The notes under the pieces were generated by a model, which had not been told where the DNA came from, searched no databases, and saw only the letters and a list, made by a program, of their open reading frames with translations. The translations under genes and the position numbers were made by a program. This document shows, in pieces, positions 31,697 to 40,906 of a stretch of 64,000 nucleotides of DNA. The stretch's first letter is position 1. Every line of letters starts with the position of its first letter. This stretch comes from Dactylis glomerata (lineage: Eukaryota; Streptophyta; Magnoliopsida; Poales; Poaceae), in the NCBI GenBank assembly GCA_007115705.1, contig QXEO01000727.1, forward strand, positions 62,001-126,000, given 5' to 3'.

Positions 31697-32278
31697 ATGG
31701 CGACCCCGCCGCTCCCCACCATCGCCGCCGTGCTCCTCCTCCTCGCCGTCGCCCTCCCGTCGCTTCCACTCTCCCTGGCCCTGGAGTCACCGCCTGCGGC
31801 CGCGGCCGGGGAACCGCTCGCCACCTCCCCGTTCGACGCGGCGCTGGCCGCCCTCCAGAAGCAGATCGGCTACGCGTTCCGGTCCCCGGACCTCCTCCGC
31901 CGGGCCATGACGCACGCCTCCTACTCGCGCGAGAACGGGCGCGCGCTGGCCGTGCTGGGCCTCGCCGCGTCGCAGTCCGCGGCGGCGCTGCGGGCCCTCG
32001 CCGCCGACCGCGACGCCTCGGCCTCCGCCGTCTCCCGCCGCACCAGCGAGGCCGCGGGGGAGGCCGCCTGCGCCGCAGCGGGCGCGCGCGCCGGGATCCC
32101 GTCGATCGTGCGCGTGGCCGGCGGGACCAAGGCGTCCGCGCCGTCCGTGGTCTGTGGCGCGTTGAGGGCGCTGGTTGGTGCCGTGGCTGTGGATAACGGG
32201 ACCGCCGACGCCGCCGGAGAGGTGTTCTGGCGGCTCCAGGTGCTCACCGCCGCGCCGTGGGCAACTGCCGCCATGTGA
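31697..32278 (+). CDS. NFD2: NUCLEAR FUSION DEFECTIVE 2-like protein (degenerate RNase III fold)
   Basis: Single-exon, 193 residues, close to the length of Arabidopsis NFD2 (~190), which is needed for fusion of polar nuclei. The start ATG (gcagcaATGGCG) opens a hydrophobic N-terminal segment (VLLLLAVALPSLPLSLAL) that looks like a signal peptide or transit sequence. The RNase III-like domain follows at ~45-190: IGYAFRSPDLLRRAMTHASY, then VCGALRALVGAVAVDNG and a final VFWRL. The motif that is ERLEFLGDAVL in active RNase III reads RALAVLGLAASQ here: the catalytic acidic residues are missing. The same loss is a feature of the NFD2 family as I recall it, so a binding rather than cleaving role is likely. 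Its 3' end is duplicated at 32985-33655. Confidence 0.85.
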   Translation: MATPPLPTIAAVLLLLAVALPSLPLSLALESPPAAAAGEPLATSPFDAALAALQKQIGYAFRSPDLLRRAMTHASYSRENGRALAVLGLAASQSAAALRALAADRDASASAVSRRTSEAAGEAACAAAGARAGIPSIVRVAGGTKASAPSVVCGALRALVGAVAVDNGTADAAGEVFWRLQVLTAAPWATAAM

Positions 32279-32944
32279 TGCGAGCAGATCGTCCAAGAGG
32301 GCTTGCAGTTTGCAGATCAGCGTTAACCCCTAGTAGTTGTATGAAGCTCACTGCTGTAATCGTATGAAGCTTGCTGCTGTAATCAACTTGTATGAAATTA
32401 CGAACTGCCACTTCGAGTTGTGCTATATGATCAATTTGCTGTCGTCCAGGAATTCACATCCCGATTTTCAGATGATTGATCCTGGACCATGAGTTCCTTA
32501 TCAATCATGCAAACGATGGTTACCATTATTGATCCAAGGGGTGTTTTGGTGATGTAATAAACTTATCATGAAACTATGAACTGCCACTATGAGCTCTACT
32601 ATGATTAGCATGCTCTAGTCCATCAACAAATGTGATGTGCATTTGGATTTCTGTATGCAATGGTTTGAGATGGATCATGGATCATGAGTTCATTCTCAAA
32701 TCAAATAAACACAGGTATGGAATGTATGATGTTGAGAATCATATGATTGGATGCTGTACAGGTAATTTCTCTGCCGAAATAAAAGATTTTAAAACAAAGA
32801 ACATGTTAACCATCTGAGAAGAGCTCTAAGATCCCTATCCTGAGGCGCTTCTGGTTCAGCGAACTGTCTTTTTCGTGCAGTGACGGAGGACGGTTAAAAA
32901 TTTAGGTATGGCGAAGTAAAATACATGTCATAGTTTCATTGCGC
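32279..32944. other. NFD2 3' flank, duplicated downstream
   Basis: Non-coding. Much of 32279-32815 (from agcagatcgtccaagagggc to acatgttaaccat) recurs in the copy ending at 33655. Confidence 0.6.
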
Positions 32945-32950
32945 GGGGGC

Positions 32951-32974
32951 GGGGGGGGGGGGGGGGGGGGGGGG
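32951..32974. repeat. 24-nt poly(G) run at the duplication junction
   Basis: Twenty-four G after gcgcgggggc. It sits exactly where the truncated NFD2 copy begins (cgtgtggtgtgcgggacc). Confidence 0.8.
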
Positions 32975-32984
32975 CGTGTGGTGT

Positions 32985-33655
32985 GCGGGACCAAGGCGTC
33001 CGCGCCGTCCGTGGTCTGTGGCGCGTTGAGGGCGCTGGTCGGTGCGGTGGCGGTTGATAACGGGACCGCTGACGCTGCCGGAGAGGTGTTCTGGCGGCTC
33101 CAGGTGTTCACCGCCGCGCCGTGGGCAACTGCCGCCATGTGATGCTAGCAGATCGTCCAAGAGGGCTTGCAGTTGCAGATCAGCGTTAATCCCTAGTAGT
33201 AGTACGAAGTTTGCTGCTGTAACCAACTTGTGTGAAATTACGAACCGACTTTGAGTTGTGCTATAATCAATGTACTATCGTCCAGGAATTCACATTCGGA
33301 TCTGAATGCGACGATTTCAGATGCTTGATCCTGGAGCATGAGTTCCTTATCGGATAATGCAATTATGCAAACACAGGTTAGATTGATCCAAAGGGTGTTT
33401 CATCAGTGTTCCCACCTCCCAAGTAGTATGTGTATAGGACAGTGAAGCTGGTGCTGTAATCAACTTAGCATTAAACTATGAGCTCTACTATGATTAGCAT
33501 GCTATAATCCATCGAGGAATGTGATGTGAATATGGATTTCTGTAATAAACACATGTATGAAATGTATGATGTTGAGAAACAAATGCCTGTATGCTGTAGA
33601 GGTAATTTCTCTGTCGAAATAAAATATTTTAAACCAAAGAACATGTTAACCATAT
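32985..33655 (+). pseudogene. Truncated tandem copy of the NFD2 3' end and its flank
   Basis: Begins abruptly at gcgggaccaaggcgtccgcg, equal to gene position 32121, and carries the last ~52 codons through TGA (33141-33143) with only a few changes (for example ctgg-ttggtgccgtggctgt versus ctgg-tcggtgcggtggcggt). The 3' UTR and ~400 bp of flank follow in the same order with small indels. No start or 5' half, so it is dead. The high identity in the coding part and more indels in the flank point to a fairly recent duplication of ~0.86-kb spacing. Confidence 0.85.
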
Positions 33656-33929
33656 AATTCTATTACTTGATTGGCATGGGATCAGACTGGTTTACACAGG
33701 GAGCAAGCAAGGCAAAAATGATGTCAAGTACATGATGTTACATAGATAAGCATCATTTTGACATTAGTACAGAGGCACCAACTGAAAGGCAAGTACCACA
33801 TTGCTACTGGACTTGTTTCGGTGTTACATTTGGAACATTAACCGAAGGGAGACACTATCAGGATCTCATCTTATCCAAAATCTGAAACTCCTGTTACAAA
33901 GTGACGAGAATGATCTGTTGTAGGGACGT

Positions 33930-36900
33930 CTATTTCCTGGCCTTCTTGCTCCTGTGCGTGTTCTGGGGCGTCGAACCATCCAGCTTGCGTTTCTTGGTCA
34001 GCTGCTTTTCCTTCCTTGCTGCCACGGCAGGCCGCTTAGATTTGCGGGAACTGTCACTCTGTCCGGTCTCGCCAGGCCTGCCTTGCGGCTTGCCTTGGTT
34101 GCTGGGGCGCCGGATCACTTTTGCTTTCTTCACGGCGCCGGATTTGGTTGATTTCAGACCCTGGTAAGACAGACTTGCTGGCTCCTTTCTTTTGTTGCTG
34201 TCACCGCCTTCACGGGACTTGCTGCCTGGCGTAAAGGGTGACTTCTGTTTTGGACCACCATGCATTTTCCCAGCATTTGTCTTCTTTGGTGTCGTATCGG
34301 CTGCTTTTGCATGTGTGAGCCTTAAAGGGCGATCTCTGATCTTGAGACTGCGTTTTCTGACAACACCGTTAGCAGCCTCCTGCATAGCACATATTAAAAC
34401 AATCATAAGATCCTAAGAAGATAACAATGTTCCCATAGCCTATGCGGAAAATTGTTGAAACATCTCATAAATGAACTGATGTAGTTCTAGAAAAAAAATG
34501 TAATTCACAAGCCTGGATCAACTAGCTCTTTGAAGTAGATATGTTATCTAGCATGAAATTTACTACTCTAACTAGTTATAATTAGATTGGTTCAGCACAT
34601 CCTTGCTTGCATAACAATTACAGAATTACTCTAGTAAACTTGTCATGCTAACAAGATCAGTTCCTTTTTCTATACTGAACTCGGTGAGTACAGGAGAAAC
34701 AACATCAGACAACCGGTGTTTCATTTGTAAATATACAGTTCAGCAAGAAAGGCTTCCACTTATCCTTTTCTTATGCAATACCAGCATTTAACTATATGAC
34801 TTGACTAATATTACCCTCTTGAAGTTGCATGATCACATAAAGTTTAACACGTGAAACTATCCATAAACTTCTCATATACCGACAAACTTTTCACAGATGC
34901 AATGAGTCAGAACCCAGAATAAACAAAACGTAAGAGAAGTATAAGAATTATACCCTTGTTTTGAATAAGACATAAGCAATGCCCTTTCCTAGGCTAGTTG
35001 TTTGATCCCTAACAACACGTATAGCCTCAACATCACCTTGCGGTCCACAGGGACCGCAGAACAGCTGGTAGAGCTCTTCGTCCTAATGTGCCACCAAAAA
35101 GCAAAATTGACATTGGTTACTTAGATGAAGTGGACGTTATGAGGCTTTGTTTTTCACTGAAAGAGCAAGAGAGCGCCATACAAGATTGAGCACATCACAA
35201 ATACCTTTACATCAAATGGAAGGTTACCAACAAACACTGTCCTCTTTCTGTCATAGAGAGGTCCTTCTCCTCTGAGCTTTTTACGAGGGGGGCATGCCAT
35301 ATCAACACGCATGTGATTGCCATTGAACTAGAAAGATCAAATGCAGATTGATACATAATATTATTAGACATGGAACTCAAATTCTTAAGATGTACTTATG
35401 CCATATGAAATAATTGTGTCATCACTCATCAGTTGCAAGAAAGCAAACATACCAGTGCCATATTATGAGATAAAGCTGCCCGCGCACACTGCTCATCTTT
35501 GAAGACTATGTAGGCATGTACACTGCAAAGGATATAAGAAGAATAAGAGTTTGAAAAGCAACAACATACAGTACGTTTGTGGTGTACAGCACTAACTTCC
35601 TGTGTTCCATGACTGTTTTACCACATGGTGGTCTATTAAGTTGGGACATATATTGAATGGCAGTGCTATTAATACCAACATGAAAACTGCATACAATATA
35701 CTTCTGAAGTCTGAATAAAACGGGAATCTTAAGAAGGATGCGCCTTTCTGGCCTTACTATGCTAGATATTCTGGCATTCAGCTCTGTCTAGCCTTAACTT
35801 CATAGCAGCAGAGCAGGAATAAAATAAAATGAAAAAGTAAATGCAAGTTATTTATTCTTTATTATGGTAACTATTTTATGGAGAAACTAACTACTACTCC
35901 TATTGATGATGCAGGAGTATATCACAAAAAGCAAGCCTATGCTGTGCAACTATTTTCATAACCTTTGGCTCCTAACTACTCCTAAGCTATGAGCATTTTG
36001 GTTTGCTTTGATAAGTTGTGCATATTAATAGCTCTTATAAGAATCAATTGAGAAAGCAAAAGAATGTAGCACCATATTGAAATGAAGGCCATTTAACCTT
36101 GTGCATAGGAATATTTAGACAATGCAGGCGTAGCAGGGAATAGTCGAGCTCTAACAAGGGAAAAGATAATAAAGATGAAAGGCAAAAGCAGCACTACTGT
36201 GTGAGTATGTGGTAATTCTGAATTTCTAATTGCATGCTCGTGCTTTTTATTGAGAATTTTCCTTCAAATTTTAACTTCAGTGAAATCAGCATAAAGCAGA
36301 TAACAAATTCATTTAATGACATTCCAAAGAAGTATATCCCTTCTGTAGCATAAATTCCTCTAGTTGGCCAATACAAAAACATCACTTGCCCTGTAAGTAA
36401 GTGGTAATTCTGAACTTCTAGTTGCTGTCACAAGTGATTGGCATTAAGAATTTCCATTTCAAATTTTACTAGAGCAAGCACAGAGCAGACAACAAAGGCA
36501 ATTCATCCAATGATGCTGACAGAACCCTATCCTGTACGCCTGCTACTACAAGTCGACCCCCAAGGAGTGGTAAGGTCCCAACAGCTTAGTGGCTCGCTTC
36601 CGTGCTTTTTCCTAAGCGATCTGCCGAAGCTGTGGGATGTCAAAATTATCTCCAGGGGTTGGGACCCCTTTTGACGGGTCAGTGGAATCTTTATGCCCAA
36701 AACCCTGATTCGAGTAATCATTTATTTGGTACCGCTCAAGGAGCGGGAACTGCCATTCTAACTCTTCTTGGGGGATTCCATCCACAGGAAGGTTTGAAGA
36801 GATGACTGACGTAAAAAGCCTTTGAGCCGAAACAATACCTAAATTGTTCTGATTAGACAATCACCCAGACAATTCATATGCAAGAATGCACTCACTTGTC

Positions 36901-37604
36901 GCCCGAGTCATTGATCTTCCCTTTCATGACGGCGCCTTTCCTCGGAATCTTGGTCTGCAGCAAAAGCACACAAGTCAGCACATGAACCCAAAACTCTCCA
37001 CAACACGCAGGATGAATTTCAACGGGATGGCACTGACGTCGGTGAGCGGCACGGAGCGGATCCTGACGGACTCCACCTCGCCGAAGGCCTCGAACTCCTT
37101 GGTGAGCGCCTTCTTCTTGGTCCGCAGCGGCAGGTTCCCCACGAACACCGTCCTCAGAAGCTTGCTCTCGTCGTCAAACGCCTCCTCATCCCCAGAGCCG
37201 CCGGCCGCCGCCACAGCAACGTCGTCGGGCGCCTTCCTCTTCTTCCCGACCGCCGGCCGCGCCGCGGGCTCCTCCTCGGGAGCCGCGGCGCCGCCGAGCC
37301 TCCGCTGCTCGTACCCCGCCTCGACCTCGTCCCGCTTCCGCTTTCGCCGCGGCGGGGGTGGCCCCTCCCCATCCTCCTTCCGCTTCTTCCCCGACGGCTC
37401 CGCGGCGTCCGCCTCAACCACGGGAAGCTTCGGGGGCTTGCGCACTGGCGTGGCGGGGGTGGGTGCTGCGGCGGCGGGGGGAGCGGGCGGGGTTTCGTCC
37501 GGAGGGGACTCCTTGCGGCGGAAGGGGTTGTCGGCGGAGAAGAGGGAGCGGACGGCCGCCGCGGAAGGGTCGGTGTCGGCGGCCTCCTTCCCCTTCTTCG
37601 CCAT
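33930..37604 (-). CDS. RBM34/Nop12-like nucleolar protein with two RRMs
   Basis: Predicted to act in 60S ribosomal RNA maturation in the nucleolus (by family). Six exons join in frame: 37604-37038, 36954-36896, 35522-35453, 35327-35205, 35082-34954, 34379-33930; 465 residues. Acidic/basic start with KKRK clusters; RRM1 ~151-235 (RTVFVGNLPL, later VHAYIVFKDEQCARAALSHN); RRM2 ~261-325 (RTVFVGNLPFDVK, GKGIAYVLFKTR); Lys/Arg-rich tail ~326-465 ending KKARK. The order and double FVGNLP motif are those of RBM34/Nop12. The exon 1 donor (GAC/GTCAGT) is weaker than the rest. Intron 2 holds a plastid DNA insert (36612-36786). It is head-to-head with RRP46. Confidence 0.88.
36612..36786 (+). other. Chimeric plastid DNA insert (rrn23 + psaB) in an intron
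   Basis: 36612-36646 (ctaagcgatctgccgaagct, then gtgggatgtcaaaat) matches the chloroplast 23S rRNA gene as I know it. 36666-36786 encodes LLTGQWNLYAQNPDSSNHLF and GGFHPQ, a segment of the photosystem I apoprotein PsaB. These genes are far apart in the plastid genome (inverted repeat versus large single-copy), so the insert joins two separate pieces. The 110 bp before it (from ~36500) may be part of the same patchwork but is not identified. It lies antisense in intron 2 of the RRM gene. Confidence 0.82.
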
Positions 37605-37915
37605 CTCCCTCGTCGGCGTCGGCGTCTGCGGCGGCGGCGGCGGCGGCGGAGAAGAAGAAGAAAGTTTTGAGGCTCGGACCAGGCTGGTGGGTAACGGCCC
37701 ATCGCTCTGAATAGACGTGAGGCAGGGACGGGCTCGAGCGCTCACAGCCGTCCGATCCACTACGTACGGTTGAGATCACCCTGTGCTCTGGCCTAGCCCC
37801 CTCATCAGCCACGGAGGCGTGAGGCTCGCCAGAGCAGGGTTTAGTGTGCTAGGGTTTCGTGTCGCCGCGCCGCGCCGCCTCTGTGACTGGCCAGTTGAGT
37901 CGCCGGCGGCGAGGG
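37605..37915. promoter_or_regulatory. Bidirectional promoter between RBM34-like and RRP46 genes
   Basis: Only 311 bp separate the two start codons. It contains a reverse telo-box core tagggttt (37850-37857), a second gggtttag (37837-37844) and GGCCCA (37696-37701). Telo-box plus site II is the classic pair in plant ribosome-biogenesis gene promoters. Both products act on rRNA, which fits shared control. Confidence 0.65.
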
Positions 37916-40315
37916 ATGGAGAGGACGGAGGGGAGAGCTGAGGGGAGGAAGGCGAACCAGCTGCGGAAGTACTCGTGCACGCGGAACCCGCTGGGCCGCG
38001 CGCACAGCTCGGCGCGGTGGGAGCAGGGCGACACGGTGGTGGTGGCGGCGGTGTACGGGCCCAGGCCGGGGACCAGGAAGGGGGAGAATCCAGAGAAGGC
38101 GTCCATCGAGGTCGTCTGGAAGCCCAAGACCGGCCAGACTGGTCAGTTGCCTACCACCTAGCCTCTACTCGCCCATCCCCTCTCGGATTGCGTCAGTGTA
38201 ATGTGGCGATCAGAACACATGTTCGGCTGAATTTGCTGAAATTGAAATGCTGTTTGCTCGCAGGGAGGCAGGAGAAGGAGTACGAGATGACGCTCAAGAG
38301 GACGCTGCAGAGCATCTGCCTGCTCACTGTCCACCCCAACACCACCACCTCCGTCATTCTTCAGGTGAGGCTTCCTCCTCTGCATTCTGCAATGCCTTGC
38401 GATTGTATTGCTTGTTTCGCGAGTGATGTGTTTGCTTTGTGCATTGTGCTGTGTCCGACGTTAGCCATTTCGCCCGCCTGATGACTGCTTAAGTACGCTT
38501 GTTTCGAAAGGAAAATCAGTCTTGTGAGTGTGCAATGGGATTGGTAGTTGGAACGGCAAATCGTATGTCCTGCCGAACTCGGAACATATATAAGTAGGTC
38601 GGTTACGGACATGAACATGAGGTATCCGTAAGAAATAATTGTCTACACGCAAGACAAATGTTATGAACATGAGGTATCCGTAAGAAATAATTTGGCCCAT
38701 AATTGTATGCACACAAGACAAATGTTTCTGCGGGAAATGGCTGAGCTGTATGTCGAGTGGAGTTCTGTATGTCGGGAAATTTGAGGGTTTTGAAGCTTCC
38801 TATTTGCAGAGAACTTACTGTAAACTTGTACATGTGGTCAGTCACTGCAAAGTGTGTTATGTTGATTGGCACTTTTGATTGATTGATGTATCGTTCCAGT
38901 TCATGTATTGTTTATCTCATCCCTGGTTTATTTCTATTTTTGCAGGTTATGAGTGACGATGGTTCTGTATCCTTTTCAGTTTTCACTTTAATGTAGTTAG
39001 TTCCTAATAGCAGCAGTGTACTGAGTTATCCAGCAAAGTGTTCTGAGTTGTGAAATGGGTTTCTTTGCCTTACATCTAAATCCTTCATTGTGAACCAGTA
39101 TTATTGCCCTTGAGTCATGTGCAAGAACTATGGGAGTTCCATATTCGCTAAATACTCTTAAGCAATCTTAATGTCCACAGATTTCTCTATCTGTATGCTT
39201 CATGCTAGATTTATTTTCATCGAATACCAAATTTATTTGATCCATTGCAAATTTCTTAGTCTCACCCATTTCAATAGAGTAGTCCTTGACAGTACCTAGC
39301 TTCTTCCATGCGCAATTAATGCATCATGTGCTGCTCTTGCTTTTGCTGGCGTCCCTTTGAAACATCTTGCTGGTAAGTTGAGCAATTTGGGTATGTTCAC
39401 TGCGGAAACTCTATGGCTGACAAGATTGTGTGTTGCAGTTGCAATTGGCTGCGGTGTCTTGGAGAATGGTGATGTGATTTTGGACACAAGCAAGGCAGAA
39501 GAGAAGGTATACATTGCTCTTACCATCGGAACTCCACTCTTTGAAATGGAAACACAAAATATTGTCTGAATTTCCTCATTGCTGGGTTGTTAGTGTGCTC
39601 TTCGAACCCAAGTGTATGTTGCTACCTTATAAGCGATGTGTCGCATGAAGTTCACTAGTCTATAGGGAAAAATTAACTTTTAGTTTAGCCACTCCCTCCC
39701 AGCCCGTACTTACTGGCGTGGGACACTGTTATTACTAACTGTTTTCTGAGATTATGTTATTTAATGCTCGATAGTGTTTAATATTCATCCAAGTGCTTCT
39801 AACAAAATTTAATTTAATGCTGATTGTGGGTAGTTAACAAGCTGAATATTAATGTTTTTGTTTCTCTAGCATGTTCTTCTTCAAGATCAAACTAACTTGT
39901 CTAGTATCTCATAGTTTCATAACCACAACAACTTGTCTGGAGTACTTTCAGTACCACAATAAGTGAATATTGGTCTTTGTTACAACCTCTGCAGCAACTG
40001 AAATCGTTTGCTCACTTGGTGTTCCCAAACTCAAGCAAGTCTGTCGATCTGAAAGAATCACAGCAGAAAGATGGTCGTTTTGACCGAGGCTTGATAACTT
40101 GTATCACCCATGGAGTGATGTCCGGTATGGTCTATCTTGTGCCGTGGGTTTGCGTGTTCTTCTGGACACTATGTGCCATTGTAAAATTCTGATTGTTTCA
40201 TTTGTACTCAGAGGACGATTACTTCAACTGCATAGAGAGGGGTCTTGCTGCATCCTCGCGCATCTCCGATTTCATGAGGACAACCTTGCAGAAGCATACA
40301 CCCGACTATCTCTGA
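37916..40315 (+). CDS. RRP46: Exosome complex subunit RRP46 (RNase PH fold)
   Basis: Structural/catalytic ring subunit of the RNA exosome, which trims and degrades RNA 3'-5' in nucleus and cytoplasm. Seven exons join in frame: 37916-38141, 38264-38364, 38946-38966, 39300-39372, 39439-39506, 39995-40124, 40212-40315; 240 residues, the same size as Arabidopsis RRP46. Signatures: GRAHSSARWEQGDTVVVAAV and GTRKGENPEKASIEV near the start, VHPNTTTSVILQ, CAINASCAALAFAGVPLKHL, then AIGCGVLENGDVILDTSKAE and ITHGVMS. The end is SRISDFMRTTLQKHTPDYL. The second intron has donor GT-ATCC and acceptor cctag, and exon 3 is only 21 nt. No lesion found. Confidence 0.92.
38608..38724. repeat. Short tandem duplication in RRP46 intron 2
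   Basis: acatgaggtatccgtaagaa through acaagacaaatgtt is present twice, ~53 bp apart; the second copy has a short insertion. Confidence 0.7.
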
Positions 40316-40898
40316 GAACCATCGTCGGCAGGCCATCATGATGTGAACAGAGTTCCTCGAGGACTCATGAATTGTACTGTCATGGCAAATTTGTAGCGGG
40401 TTGCTTCGTTTGCGAATTCTGAACTATCGATTAGCTAGAGAGGAGCTGATGTGAACAGAATTCTGAACTCGCGAGTCGATCGAGTCAGTGGTGGAAGACC
40501 CTGCACCTCCGATTAACTGCAAGCAGAAGATGAATTAACCACATCATCTTCAACGCACTCTCCACCATGCCTGTCGGGTCGACTTGTGGCGGGGGATTTT
40601 TTATGCTGCGTCTCCTACTTCGTCCCCCGTAGACATAGCGCGCGCGCCGCCTCCTGCCACCTCACTCCGAGCCCGCACGCTAAGGACCATAGGGCCAAGC
40701 CAGGCCACCCTGAGCCAAGTCTAGTCCTCAACGTGGGGCTGCGTAGGCTCGAGGCCACCCTCCTGCCCGACTGGCCGGCTACTACTCGAATTTGTCCAAG
40801 TTATTCTTCGCCTCCTCGGCATTGGGTTGGTGCCCCCGCCGATCGAGGCCGAGCAAGCCACCATCCTACTCTCACCTCGCACTCGTCTATCGAGCAGT
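40316..40898. other. RRP46 3' flank and GC-rich spacer
   Basis: No gene supported. 40586-40890 is GC-rich, with open frames on both strands but no motif. Confidence 0.4.
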
Positions 40899-40906
40899 CT
40901 GAGCAG

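Noticed and set aside
36527..36860. Coding ORFs in the RRM gene intron
   Set aside because: They arise from plastid psaB/rrn23 DNA and are not nuclear genes.
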